Source of the DNA: CAHJXG01 sp964235485
GTDB taxonomy: Bacteria; Pseudomonadota; Alphaproteobacteria; Acetobacterales; Acetobacteraceae
Direction of reading: 5' to 3'
Assembly (NCBI GenBank): GCA_964235485.1
Contig: CAXSAZ010000009.1
Span: forward strand, 71,992-135,991
Length of the DNA stretch: 64,000 bases
Below are positions 16,190-25,406 of the stretch, piece by piece. Numbering within the stretch: the first letter of the stretch is position 1; the number at the start of each line of letters is the position of its first letter. The position numbers and the translations under genes are program-made. The notes below the pieces were generated by a model. That model did no database searches, was not told the origin of the DNA, and was given only the letters and a program-made list of their open reading frames with translations.

Positions 16190-19000
16190 TCACGCCATCA
16201 GCGCGTTCCGCGCCGTTTCGCCGAGGATCGCATGGCCCAGCGCCGTCGGGTCGAACTCCGGGTCGAGGAACAGCGATGCGTGGCGCACCGCCGGGTCCTG
16301 GCCCACGATGGCCGGGTTGTAGGCTTCCGGCGTGCCGGGCTGGAGCGGCGGGTTCGCCAGCACCGGCTGGTCCACGTTGGTGAAGCCATAGGCGGCCGGA
16401 TCGGCGACGATCGAGTTGAACAGCTTGTTCACGTCCAGCAGGTGGACGTCCAGACCCGTTTCCTGCTCGAACGTGTCCAGCGTCGAGGCGAGCTGGCTGT
16501 TGAACTGGTCGATCAGCGACGTGAACGCGCCCGGGGTGCTGCCGATCTGCTCCAGGACGCCGGGCGTCTTGAACAGCGGGGACAGCTCGACGTTCGGCGC
16601 GTTCGCCACCAGGAAGTGCCTGGCGCCGAGGTCGGCCAAGTGCTCAAGCCCGTCCACGACTGCCTTCACCGAAAGCGTGACGCCCTCTTCCGGCGTCACG
16701 TCGCTCGGGAAGGTCACGTCGTTGCCGCCGAAGCCGACCGTGACCAGGTCGTTGGCCGTGAACGACCCATACGCCTGCTGGAAGGCGTCGATCTGGCCCT
16801 CGAAGTCGGTCAGGCCCGTCGTGGACTTGAGCTGGTCGAAGGGGTTGGAAATCCCAGCCCGCGCGGTAGCGTTGGCATAGGCGAAGTCCCTGTCCTCGTC
16901 GGTTTGCACGCCGAGGATGCGCTCCAGGTTCTCCGTCCACATCGGGCCGTCCGAGTAGCCGCCCTTGTAGTAAAGGGACGATGCGTTCGGCGCCGGCTGG
17001 CCGGCCGCCTGCGCCACGCCGGCCACGCCGTACGTCCCGCCGTCGTCGGACAAGCGGTCGCCGAAGCTGAACAGCCGCGACACGGTGTAGGCGCCGCGCT
17101 CGCCCGCCGGCAGCACCCTTGGGCTGCCCGGGTCGTAGTTGCCGCCGAAGAACGGGTCGAAGTACTTCGCGTACGGGTTGTCGGCACGGACCGGCGGGCT
17201 GATCGGGTCGATCGGGCCGGGGAAGCTCGGGTCGAGGATGGGGATGCTCCCGGGCAGCCCGGCGGCGGCGTTGGCGGCCGCCCCCACCGAAGCGTCCTCG
17301 CCGCGCGGGGCTACGGCGGCGTCGGCCGGGGCCGATTCCCCGGGCACGACCGTCGAAGCGGTGCCGCTCGAAGCGGTCAAAGCGTCGCCGCTCGAGGTGA
17401 AGCCGTCCTCGCCGGACGGCGCGCCCGCGACGGCCGCGCTGGGATCGGCGGCGCTGAAGGCTGCGGCGGCCTGGGCGCGGCCCGGCGTGTCCGGAGCGCC
17501 GTTCGGGGCCTTGGTGGTGCGGTCCGCGATCTCGACGTCGTAGTCCGCCGAGGGGTCGCCGCCGGCCGCCACGACGGCCGCGTACTGCGGCGGCGTCAGC
17601 ACGGGCGGCTGCTTCTGGAACACGGTGGCGTTGTCGGGCGCCGCCTGGTCGCCGTTCTCGTCAAACCCGTACAGCACGTTCCGGGCGGCGTCGATGGTGT
17701 AGAGCTTGCCGTCGGAACCCATCACGACGTCGTTCAGGTTGCTCTGGTTGTTGAACAAGGTCTGCGACCCGTCGGGGCCGTTCTGCCCCGCATAGGCCAC
17801 GGAGTTGAAGGTCGGCGTGATCGTGGCGTCCGACGGGTCCCCGTCGAACAGCCCTTCGATCCGCAGCAACCCCTTCACGTAGTCGCCGAATGGGCCGAGC
17901 GCGTCCGCGGTCGCCGCCGAAAGCCCGCCGCCGGCCGCGACGTAGGCGGTGCCGTCGGGCGCGATGGTGAAGCCGTTGGACCCGACGGAGATCACGCGGT
18001 CCTCGCCGGTCACCGCGTTGACCTCGCGGATGGAAGGGAGGCCGGTGAAGATGCGCTCCTGGCCGCCGTCGGCGTCCAACTCGATCCGCGTGATGGAGGC
18101 GGTGAAGCCGCCGCGCTCGTCCACGAAGCCGGGGATGAAGGGGATGAGCGGCGCGGTCGCGGCGTCGGGGGAGTCGGAGGGGGTGCCGACCCCTTGCTCG
18201 TTCACGTAAAGCTGGCCGTCGGGGCCGAACGCCATGCCGCGCGGGTTGTTGAGGCCGCTCGCGACCACCTCGACGCTCGACGCTTGGCCGGTGGCCTCGT
18301 CGATGTGGTAGCGGAGCACCTGGCCGTTGTTGATGTCGGCGTTGTCGATGGAAACGTAAACGTCGCCCGTGCCCTTGTCCGCGAGCACGTAGTTGGCGAG
18401 CTTGAGTTCCGGGCCGGAGATGGTGGTGCGCACGCCGTCGGGCGCGACGCGGATCAGTTGACTGGGCGGCAGCTCGCCTGGTTCCCGCGTCGGGTCGTAG
18501 ATCGAGGCCGCGTTGACGTATTCGAGGACGTACAGGTTGCCCTGGCTGTCGAGGCTGAGGCCGTTGACCTGGCTGAAGCCGCTTGCATAAACCTCGGGCA
18601 CGCCGCTCGGGATCTGGCCGTCGAAGCCCGTCGTGGCCTCCGGGTCGGCGATGCGGAAGATCCTGGCATAGCCCTCGGGGTAGGGCAGGCCGGTTAACCC
18701 GCTGACGTAAAGGGCGCCGTCCGGACCCACCGTCACCGCGGTCGGCACGTATTCCGACTGCCGCGAGAAGAAGCCGAGGCCGGTGCCGTCGGCGCCGGCC
18801 GTCGAGTACTGCGCCGGCAACCCGGCCAGATCGACGCCCGCGGTGTTCACCGAAGCGATCGTGCCGGTGGCGCTCCCCGCGCCGACCGAGGGACCCGCCG
18901 TGCCGCCGCCGCCGACCGCGGCGGGGACGGACGCATCGCCCGCGCCGAAGTTGGTGACGGCGCTCGCGCCGTCCGGGGTTTCGGAAATCGTCCCACTCAT
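16190..19000 (-). CDS. ScyD/ScyE-like beta-propeller fused to a catalytically altered GDSL (SGNH) domain
   Basis: 936 residues. ATG at 19000 is preferred over in-frame starts 6-9 bases upstream because AAAGG sits 8 bases before it. There is no Sec signal. Residues about 60-460 are an NHL/ScyD-type propeller with repeated 'GPDGALYV / DSQGNLYVLE / GSDGKLYTID' blades. An Ala/Ser-rich linker (about 470-600) follows. From about 640 the protein is a GDSL-esterase domain. Block I reads FSFGDRLSDDGG, so the nucleophile Ser is Arg649. Block III FGGND is intact (N760). Block V reads LDPEFDPTALGH, so the catalytic His position is Asp917. It is probably a non-enzymatic binding version, or the active site has been rebuilt. 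Confidence 0.8.
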   Translation of the reverse strand: MSGTISETPDGASAVTNFGAGDASVPAAVGGGGTAGPSVGAGSATGTIASVNTAGVDLAGLPAQYSTAGADGTGLGFFSRQSEYVPTAVTVGPDGALYVSGLTGLPYPEGYARIFRIADPEATTGFDGQIPSGVPEVYASGFSQVNGLSLDSQGNLYVLEYVNAASIYDPTREPGELPPSQLIRVAPDGVRTTISGPELKLANYVLADKGTGDVYVSIDNADINNGQVLRYHIDEATGQASSVEVVASGLNNPRGMAFGPDGQLYVNEQGVGTPSDSPDAATAPLIPFIPGFVDERGGFTASITRIELDADGGQERIFTGLPSIREVNAVTGEDRVISVGSNGFTIAPDGTAYVAAGGGLSAATADALGPFGDYVKGLLRIEGLFDGDPSDATITPTFNSVAYAGQNGPDGSQTLFNNQSNLNDVVMGSDGKLYTIDAARNVLYGFDENGDQAAPDNATVFQKQPPVLTPPQYAAVVAAGGDPSADYDVEIADRTTKAPNGAPDTPGRAQAAAAFSAADPSAAVAGAPSGEDGFTSSGDALTASSGTASTVVPGESAPADAAVAPRGEDASVGAAANAAAGLPGSIPILDPSFPGPIDPISPPVRADNPYAKYFDPFFGGNYDPGSPRVLPAGERGAYTVSRLFSFGDRLSDDGGTYGVAGVAQAAGQPAPNASSLYYKGGYSDGPMWTENLERILGVQTDEDRDFAYANATARAGISNPFDQLKSTTGLTDFEGQIDAFQQAYGSFTANDLVTVGFGGNDVTFPSDVTPEEGVTLSVKAVVDGLEHLADLGARHFLVANAPNVELSPLFKTPGVLEQIGSTPGAFTSLIDQFNSQLASTLDTFEQETGLDVHLLDVNKLFNSIVADPAAYGFTNVDQPVLANPPLQPGTPEAYNPAIVGQDPAVRHASLFLDPEFDPTALGHAILGETARNALMA

Positions 19001-19446
19001 ACGCATCACCTTTCGAAAACCGAGGCCGGAGCACGACCCCGCTTGGCTGCAAACGTCCTTGAGCCAGGCGGCCGGAAGTCGAAGGCAAGCCGGGCTTAGG
19101 TGCGAACGATCTTAGGTTGCGGCGTTTGGATGTGTCTTGTTGTTAATGACGGCCAATTTTCGCAATATGATGTATTTTCAAAGCAAAAGGTTTGTTCTAA
19201 ACAATCGAAATGTAAGCCTGAACAGGCTAAACTGTACGAAACCGTGATTCCAAAATGGAAGCGGCGATGTAAACCGCACAAGGGGGTGGGAAGCGGAACC
19301 AGCTTGCGACCCGCGGCGCCCCGCCGCGCCGAGCGGCTGACCTCATCGAAGCCGAACTCTTCTGTCAGATTTTGTCCGCTGCCGTGTTCGCTGCTTTGAA
19401 CAGCAGGCGCAGAAGTCCCTCGATGGGGTTTCCCTCGCCCGACCCG
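19001..19446. promoter_or_regulatory. AT-rich region upstream of propeller/GDSL gene
   Basis: 446 bases without a gene. About 19100-19280 is AT-rich in strong contrast to the window average and probably holds the promoter of the minus-strand propeller/GDSL gene. It contains a perfect 14-base palindrome, AGCCTGAACAGGCT (19215-19228), a plausible regulator site. The right-hand 150 bases return to high GC. They lie downstream of the MFS gene stop, and I see no clear terminator there. Confidence 0.45.
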
Positions 19447-20808
19447 CTAGGCCGCCATCATGGGCCGGGCGCCGGTGCGGGAAAGGCTGACCACCGCGCC
19501 CACCGCGGCGAAGCCGGCCGCCACGTACAGGCAGGTTTCGGCACCCTGGCTGCCATGCAGCCCGAAGATCAGCGCCACGACCGCGGAACCCAGCGACCAT
19601 CCAACCGTGCGAGCGACGGCAACCATGCCGCTCGCGGCGCCGCTGCGCTCGGGGGGGCCGGCGGTCATCAGCGTGATGTTGTTGGGCGTCTGGTAGAAGC
19701 CGAAGCCGATTCCGCAAACGCCCATGCGCCAGGCCACGTCCCAATCAGCCGGAGCGCCCGGCATGGTGGCGAGCAGCAGCAGGCCGCAAGTGAGCACGGC
19801 CATCCCGATGCTGCCGAGCACCGCCGCCGGGTGCCGGGCGGAAAGCCGGCCGGCGACAGGCGCCGCAACCGCGACCAGCAAGGGCCAGGGCGTCACCAGC
19901 AGGCCGGTCGCGACGGCGCTGCGGTGCATGACCGCCTGGAACAAGAAGGGCAGGGACACGTAGGCCAGGATTTGCGCCGCATAGGAGCAGACCGAGGTTC
20001 CCATCGAAAGCGCAAACAAGCGGATGCGCAGCAGGTCCAGCGGCAGCATCGGGGCGGGCTGCCGCGACTGTTGCCAGACGAGCAGCCCGGCAAACGCCAG
20101 CCCGGCGGCCAGCTCGGCCACGGCAAGCCCGCGCGCGTCGCCGCCCAGCCCGTCCACCCCGGTGACGACCAGCCCAAAGGCCGCGGCGTTGAGCAGCGCG
20201 CCCCGCCAGTCGAACGCGCGGAAACGCCGCTGCGCCTGCGGGGCAACAAACATGAACAACGGAACCGCGACCAAGCCGAGCGGCACGTTCACCAGGAACA
20301 GCCAAGGCCAATGCGCGACCGAAAGGATCAAGGCCGCCAAGGTCGGGCCGAGCGCGCCCGAAAGCGCAACCGCGAGCGCAATCGCCGCGAACCCCCGGCC
20401 GAGCTGCGCCTGCGGGTAGATCGCCCGCACGAGCGCGCCGCCGAGCGCCGCCATGCAGGCCCCGCCCACGCCCTGCACGAGCCGTGACAGCACCAGGGTG
20501 GGCAAGGTCGGCGACAAGGCGCAGGCCAGCGAGGCAAGGGTGAACAACGCCAGGCCGGATCCATAGACCCGCTTCAGGCCCCAGCTTTCCCCCAGCGCCG
20601 CCGCCGGCAGCAGGCAAGCGGTGACGGCAAGCTGATAGCTGTTGACGACCCATATCGTGTCGGCGTCGGTGGCGCCCAGGTCCCGCGCGATGGTCGGAAG
20701 GGCGATGTTGGCGATGGCGCTGTCGAGTCCGGCAAGCACCACGCCCAGCACCGCGCACGCCATCGCCCAGCGCCGCCGGGCGGTCGGCAAGCCGTCGGTC
20801 TCATCCAT
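19447..20808 (-). CDS. MFS transporter, DHA2 (14-helix drug exporter) family
   Basis: 453 residues, strongly hydrophobic, with about 14 membrane segments. The first helix has LAGLDSAIANIALPTIARDL, the D1 motif of DHA2 drug:H+ antiporters. LSRLVQGVGGACMAALGG is motif A/B, and ALSGALGPTLAALI resembles antiporter motif C. Substrates of this family range from dyes to antibiotics and cannot be told here. It is divergent from the glutamine amidotransferase gene with a 114-base shared upstream region and has no operon partner. Confidence 0.85.
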   Translation of the reverse strand: MDETDGLPTARRRWAMACAVLGVVLAGLDSAIANIALPTIARDLGATDADTIWVVNSYQLAVTACLLPAAALGESWGLKRVYGSGLALFTLASLACALSPTLPTLVLSRLVQGVGGACMAALGGALVRAIYPQAQLGRGFAAIALAVALSGALGPTLAALILSVAHWPWLFLVNVPLGLVAVPLFMFVAPQAQRRFRAFDWRGALLNAAAFGLVVTGVDGLGGDARGLAVAELAAGLAFAGLLVWQQSRQPAPMLPLDLLRIRLFALSMGTSVCSYAAQILAYVSLPFLFQAVMHRSAVATGLLVTPWPLLVAVAAPVAGRLSARHPAAVLGSIGMAVLTCGLLLLATMPGAPADWDVAWRMGVCGIGFGFYQTPNNITLMTAGPPERSGAASGMVAVARTVGWSLGSAVVALIFGLHGSQGAETCLYVAAGFAAVGAVVSLSRTGARPMMAA

Positions 20809-20922
20809 TCTGCGTCCCTTGACGGCTTCGGGCGGACATTGGAGCAGTCATCCTGTCCAAAGGGAAGCTTGCCCCGGCTGCGCCGGCTGTCCGCCTGGTC
20901 CAAGCTGTGGGATACTGCCGCC

Positions 20923-21627
20923 ATGACGATTGGCATCCTTGAAACGGGTCGGCCCCCCGTGGCGTTGCGCGCGCAGTGGGGCAGCTACGACGACATGATC
21001 CGCGCCATGCTCGGCCGCGACCGCCAGTATCGCAGCTACGACGTGCAGGCAGGCGAGCTTCCGGCTGATCCCGCGGAGTGCTCGGCCTACGTGATCACCG
21101 GGTCCCCGGCGGGGGTGTATGACGACCTCCCTTGGATTCCGCCGTTCCTCGATTGCCTCTGCAAGATCCGGGGCCGGGCGAAGCTGGTTGGCCTCTGCTT
21201 CGGCCACCAGGCGATGGCCAAGGCGTTCGGCGGCGAGGTCGTGAAGTCGCCCAAAGGCTGGGCGGTCGGCATCCACCGCTACGAGATCGTCGAGCCGCCG
21301 CCCGGTATGCGCGAGCCGTTGATGTTCGCGATCCCGTCCTTCCACCAGGACCAGGTGGTGACGCTCCCGCCCGGCGCGCGGGTGCTCGCCGCCAGCGAGT
21401 TCACGCCGCTCGCCGTGATCGGCTACGACGACGACACGGTGTCGGTGCAGGGCCACCCGGAGTTCAGCCCCGCCTTCTCCGCCGCTCTGATCGAGGCGCG
21501 GCGCGACGTTTACGGCCCGCTCGCCGCCCCGGCGCTGCTGTCCCTGCTGCAGCCGGAGGATGGCGGTCGGGCGGCCAATTGGTTGCGGCAGTTCATCGAC
21601 GGGGGCGGGCTGGACACGCCGGGCTGA
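20923..21627 (+). CDS. Class I glutamine amidotransferase-like protein
   Basis: 234 residues from the ATG that begins MTIGILETGRPP. The triad of class I amidotransferases is complete: C92 in VGLCFGHQAMA, and H178 with E180 in VSVQGHPEFS. YVITGSPAGVYDD matches the oxyanion-loop region. Stand-alone members include GMP-synthase-like proteins and gamma-glutamyl hydrolases such as PuuD. No synthetase partner is adjacent, so a hydrolase acting on a gamma-glutamyl bond is as likely as an amidotransferase subunit. Confidence 0.8.
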   Translation: MTIGILETGRPPVALRAQWGSYDDMIRAMLGRDRQYRSYDVQAGELPADPAECSAYVITGSPAGVYDDLPWIPPFLDCLCKIRGRAKLVGLCFGHQAMAKAFGGEVVKSPKGWAVGIHRYEIVEPPPGMREPLMFAIPSFHQDQVVTLPPGARVLAASEFTPLAVIGYDDDTVSVQGHPEFSPAFSAALIEARRDVYGPLAAPALLSLLQPEDGGRAANWLRQFIDGGGLDTPG

Positions 21628-21647
21628 GCCGGCCCGCGGGACCGGCT

Positions 21648-22871
21648 TCAACCGGCACGGCGGCCAGCCGGCCCGAGGGGGCCTTTGTCGGGGTCGCGCA
21701 TCCGCGCCGCCAGGACGTGGCGCAGCGGGGGCAGGTTGCCCAGGCGCAACGCCCCGTTCCGCAGCAAGCGCGCCGGCAGGCTGTCCCCGGCCGCATAAAG
21801 CCGCATCAGCGCCTCCGCCCCGGCAAAGAACAGCCGCGTTTCGGCACGGTGCGCCGCCTCGTAGCGCGCCAGGGCGGCCGGGTCGGCCAGGTCCCGCCCG
21901 GCCGCCGACGCGGCCCGCAGTTCCCGCGCCAGGGCGTGCTGCCCGAGCATCCCGAAGTTGAAGCCGTGCGCGGTTGTCGGGTGCATCCCGACCGCAGCAT
22001 CGCCCAGCAAGGCGAAGCGCCGGCCGGTGAAACGGGCGGCATAGGCCGTCACCACCGGCACGGCATGACGCCTGCCCACCGGCCGCATGGCGCCCAGCCG
22101 GCCGCGGTAGCGCCGGGTCAGCTCGCGGCCGAACGCCGCGTCGTCCATCCGCAGCAGGGCGGTCGCGTCGGCCTCGCCCACCGTCAGCACGGCGGAGGAC
22201 CGGCCCCCGTTCAGGGGCAGCGTCACCAGGGTCTGGCCATACTCGAACCAGGCCGTGGCGGTTTCGTGGTGGGGCAGGGGGTGTGCGACCGGGCAGACCA
22301 GCATCCGTTGCCGGTAGTCGTGCAGCGCCGCGCCGATGCCCTGCTGCTGACGCAGCCGCGACCGCCTGGTGTCGGCCGCGACCACCAGCGCCGCCGTCAG
22401 CGCCTGGCCGTCGGACAGGGTGGCCACCGTGCCGCGCCCTTGCGCCCGGACCGCGGCGACCGACCGGCCCGGCAGCACGGCCACGCCTGGCAAGCCCCGC
22501 ACAACGGCGTGCAGGCTACGGCGCAGCCAATGGTTGGGCACGAAGCGCCCCAGCATGTCGCCGCTCGTCCCACCGTGCCCAAGCTGCATCGCGTAGTCAG
22601 ACGGTCCGTTGAGCACCTGCATACGGCGCAGCGGCGCGACTTGGCCCGCGGGGATCTCGGCCCAAGCGCCCAGCGCCGCCAGCATCGCGACGCTGTGGTC
22701 GGTCAGCGCGATCTCCCTCCCGTCATCGGCGGGGTCCGCCAAGGCTGCTTCCGCTTGCGGGTCAACCAGCGCGATCCGCAGCCCGGTTCCGGCCAGGGAC
22801 GCGGCGAACGCCAAGCCGACCGGCCCGGCCCCGGCCACGACGATATCGAACGCTTGTGCCACTGCTTCCAC
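21648..22871 (-). CDS. FAD-dependent hydroxylase, UbiH/COQ6-like
   Basis: 407 residues from a GTG preceded by ACAGGA; a longer in-frame version to 22961 adds only a low-complexity stretch. FDIVVAGAGPVGLAFAASL is the N-terminal FAD dinucleotide motif, VVAADTRRSRLRQQ the middle DG-like motif, and FALLGDAAVGMHPTTAHGFN the second FAD motif. These place it with the UbiH/UbiF/VisC ubiquinone-ring hydroxylases. The substrate could also be another aromatic. Its stop lies 21 bases from the stop of the convergent amidotransferase gene. Confidence 0.82.
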   Translation of the reverse strand: MEAVAQAFDIVVAGAGPVGLAFAASLAGTGLRIALVDPQAEAALADPADDGREIALTDHSVAMLAALGAWAEIPAGQVAPLRRMQVLNGPSDYAMQLGHGGTSGDMLGRFVPNHWLRRSLHAVVRGLPGVAVLPGRSVAAVRAQGRGTVATLSDGQALTAALVVAADTRRSRLRQQQGIGAALHDYRQRMLVCPVAHPLPHHETATAWFEYGQTLVTLPLNGGRSSAVLTVGEADATALLRMDDAAFGRELTRRYRGRLGAMRPVGRRHAVPVVTAYAARFTGRRFALLGDAAVGMHPTTAHGFNFGMLGQHALARELRAASAAGRDLADPAALARYEAAHRAETRLFFAGAEALMRLYAAGDSLPARLLRNGALRLGNLPPLRHVLAARMRDPDKGPLGPAGRRAG

Positions 22872-23027
22872 CTGATCCTGTCCCGGTCTAGATGAGGCGG
22901 CGGCGGGCAACCGGGAAGGGTGCGCCCGGCTCCTTGGCGGCACGGAACTGCTCCCGTTCAAGCCTTATGGACCCGCAGCGGGTGTCGGCACGGGCCGCCA
23001 TCAACGGAGGGCGCAACTCCGCTGCGC

Positions 23028-23330
23028 TCACACCTGGCGGGCGCCATCGGCGAAGATCTGGTTCCAGGCGAGCACGCGCACGGAGCGGCGCAGGCCGGTC
23101 GGCCAGAAAGGGTCCTCATGAACCAGGGTTTCGACCCGCGCCCGGTCCTCGGCTTCGACCACCCACAGCCCGCCGGCTGGCGTCCCGTCTGCCGCGTCGC
23201 GCAAGGGACCGGCAGCCCGCATCGCCACGGCGTTGCGTTCCAGGAAAGCCAAGTGGTCGGCCATGTGCCGCCGCCGCGCCTCGTCGGCCAGCGCCGGGTC
23301 ATCCTCGAACAGAACGGCAAACAGCGGCAT
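23028..23330 (-). CDS. YciI-like protein
   Basis: 100 residues with the ferredoxin-like YciI fold: MPLFAVLFEDDPA, a RRRHMADHLAFLERN segment with the conserved His-Asp-His cluster, and a GGLWVVEAEDRARVETLVHE strand-helix. YciI domains bind small ligands or act as muconolactone-isomerase-like enzymes; the role here is unknown. It is divergent from a LysR gene with 91 bases between that hold a strong inverted repeat, so it is the probable target of that regulator. Confidence 0.75.
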   Translation of the reverse strand: MPLFAVLFEDDPALADEARRRHMADHLAFLERNAVAMRAAGPLRDAADGTPAGGLWVVEAEDRARVETLVHEDPFWPTGLRRSVRVLAWNQIFADGARQV

Positions 23331-23344
23331 CCTACATTCTCCGA

Positions 23345-23378
23345 AGTGCGGTGGACACCGCCAATTTAGCACCGCACT
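23345..23378. promoter_or_regulatory. Candidate LysR operator (inverted repeat)
   Basis: Perfect 9-base arms AGTGCGGTG (23345-23353) and CACCGCACT (23370-23378) separated by 16 bases, in the spacer between the divergent YciI-like and LysR genes. Position and symmetry fit an autoregulatory LysR site. Confidence 0.45.
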
Positions 23379-23421
23379 CTTGCCGGATCAGTCGGCATCA
23401 CTGCCGTCAGGAGCTGCAAGA

Positions 23422-24336
23422 ATGCAGGGACTCGACTGGAACGATCTGCGCTACGTTCTCGCCATCGTGCGCACCGGCACGCTGGCCGCTGCAGCCCGGC
23501 AGCTCGGCGTGGATGCAACCACTGTCGCACGGCGGCTCCGGGCAGCGGAGGCAGTGCTGGACGCGCGGCTGTTCGAGCGACTACCGGACGGCGCGATGCG
23601 ACCGACGCAAGCGGGCGAGGCCGCGTCCACGCACGCCGAGCAGGCGGAAGCCGCGGTGCTCGGGTTGCTGGGCACGGTCGCCGGGGCCGACGCAGCGCCT
23701 GCGGGCACGGTGCGGGTCACGGCGGTGCCGGTCCTGGTCGGCCGCGTGCTGGTCCCGGCTGCCGCGGCGCTGATGGCGCGACACCCCGGGCTGCGGCTGG
23801 AGCTGATCGCCGAGCCGCGGGACCTGAGCCTGACGCGGCGCGAGGCCGACCTTGCGGTGCGGCTGGCCCGGCCGGCGCCGGACGCGGGCCGGGCCGTGCT
23901 GGCCCGGCGGGTCGGGCAGCTTGCCTACGCAGCCTACGCTCCCGCCGACTGTTCGGCGGATGCGACGGCAGCGCTGCCGTGGGTGAGCTACGAGGAAGGC
24001 ATGGCGGGCCTGCCGCACGCGCGGTGGATGGCGGCCGCGGCGGCGCGCGGCGGGAGGTTGGCGCCGGTCGCGCTGAACGACGCCGAGGCGGTGATGCAGG
24101 CGGTTCGTGCGGGGCTGGGCCGCTCGCTGCTGCCCTGCGTCGCAGGCGATGCCGACGCGGGCTTGCGCCGGGTCGTGCCGCCCACGGGGATGCCGCCCCT
24201 GCCGGTGCGCGAGCTTTGGCTGTTGACGCACCCCGACGTGCGACCGCTCGCGCGGGTGGCGGCGGTCACGGCATGGATCGAGCGTGCCTTTACCGGAGCA
24301 AGAACCGGGAAGGCAGCACGCTGTTCATGCGCCTAA
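23422..24336 (+). CDS. LysR family transcriptional regulator
   Basis: 304 residues. The ATG has CAGGAG about 9 bases upstream. Residues 1-60 form the winged helix-turn-helix (LAAAARQLGVDATTVARRLR), with a C-terminal LysR substrate-binding domain (AGTVRVTAVPVLVGRVLVPA, and LTRREADLAVRLARP typical of the domain). It is divergent from the YciI-like gene. The start of the downstream transporter is 29 bases after its stop, so that transporter may be co-transcribed or be a second target. Confidence 0.85.
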   Translation: MQGLDWNDLRYVLAIVRTGTLAAAARQLGVDATTVARRLRAAEAVLDARLFERLPDGAMRPTQAGEAASTHAEQAEAAVLGLLGTVAGADAAPAGTVRVTAVPVLVGRVLVPAAAALMARHPGLRLELIAEPRDLSLTRREADLAVRLARPAPDAGRAVLARRVGQLAYAAYAPADCSADATAALPWVSYEEGMAGLPHARWMAAAAARGGRLAPVALNDAEAVMQAVRAGLGRSLLPCVAGDADAGLRRVVPPTGMPPLPVRELWLLTHPDVRPLARVAAVTAWIERAFTGARTGKAARCSCA

Positions 24337-24365
24337 GCTCTCGCTTCACGCCAGGGGAGGCACGG

Positions 24366-25364
24366 GTGAGCCAGAGCAGAAGCGTCATCGCAGCGCCGGC
24401 CATGGGCGGCCGGGAATGGGCCATGCTGCTCGCCCTGGCCGTGCTGTGGGGCGGATCGTTCTTCTTCAACGCCGTCGCCGTGCGCGAGCTGCCCTCCTTC
24501 ACCTTGGTCTGGCTGCGCGTGGCGGTCGCCGCCGCGGCCTTGCTGGTAACGCTGCGCCTGCTTGGGCAGCGGATGCCCACTTCCGGCCGCGTCTGGGCCG
24601 CCTTCGGGGCCATGGGGCTGCTCAACAACGTCGTGCCCTTTGTGCTGATCGTTTGGGGCCAGCACCATATCGCCAGCGGCCTCGCCTCGATCCTGAACGC
24701 CACCACGCCGCTGTTCACGGTGCTGGTCGCGCACCTGCTGACGCCAGATGAGCGGCTGACGCCGCTCAAGATCACAGGCGTTGTCGTGGGCTTCGCCGGT
24801 GCCGTGTTCACGGTTGGTTCGGACACGCTGAGCGGCCTGGGCACAGGCGTCACGGCGCCGGGCGCTTTCGCTGCGCGAAGCGCCGAGCTCGCCTGCCTGG
24901 CCGGGGCGCTCACCTATGCCTTCGCCGGCATCTTCGGGCGCCGGTTCAAGCGCATGGGCGTGCCGCCGATGGCGACTGCGGCCGGGCAGGTGTGCGCTTC
25001 CACTGTGCTGTTGCTGCCGTTGATGCTGCTGGTGGACCGGCCCTGGACCTTGGCGATGCCGCACGCCGCCACGGGGGCCGCCGTGCTGGGGGTGGGGCTG
25101 CTGTCCACCGCGCTGGCCTACGTGCTGTATTTCCGCATCCTGGCCGCGGCAGGCGCCACGAACCTGCTGCTGGTCACGTTCCTGATCCCGGTCAGCGCCA
25201 TCCTGCTCGGCGCGCTGGCGCTGGGCGAGGCGCTGCTGCCCCGGCATTTCGGCGGCATGGCGCTGATCGGGCTGGGCCTCGCCTGCATCGACGGCCGCTT
25301 GCCCCGCCTCCTGTTCGGCCGGGACAAGCGGGGGACCAGGCGCGGCTTCGACCCGCGGATCTGA
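24366..25364 (+). CDS. EamA (DMT) family transporter
   Basis: 332 residues from a GTG preceded by GGGGAGG; an ATG at 24327 overlapping the LysR stop is the alternative. Two tandem EamA repeats are visible: LLALAVLWGGSFFFNAVAVR opening the first, LACLAGALTYAFAGIFGRRF the second. There are ten hydrophobic helices and a polar C-terminal tail. LSTALAYVLYFRILAAAGAT is a characteristic late helix. Such proteins export metabolites or amino acids; the substrate cannot be told. It converges on a GNAT gene, with 42 bases between stops. Confidence 0.85.
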   Translation: MSQSRSVIAAPAMGGREWAMLLALAVLWGGSFFFNAVAVRELPSFTLVWLRVAVAAAALLVTLRLLGQRMPTSGRVWAAFGAMGLLNNVVPFVLIVWGQHHIASGLASILNATTPLFTVLVAHLLTPDERLTPLKITGVVVGFAGAVFTVGSDTLSGLGTGVTAPGAFAARSAELACLAGALTYAFAGIFGRRFKRMGVPPMATAAGQVCASTVLLLPLMLLVDRPWTLAMPHAATGAAVLGVGLLSTALAYVLYFRILAAAGATNLLLVTFLIPVSAILLGALALGEALLPRHFGGMALIGLGLACIDGRLPRLLFGRDKRGTRRGFDPRI

Positions 25365-25406
25365 ATGTTGGCAACATGGCTTGCGCGTGGGACGCGGCCG
25401 GGCGCG

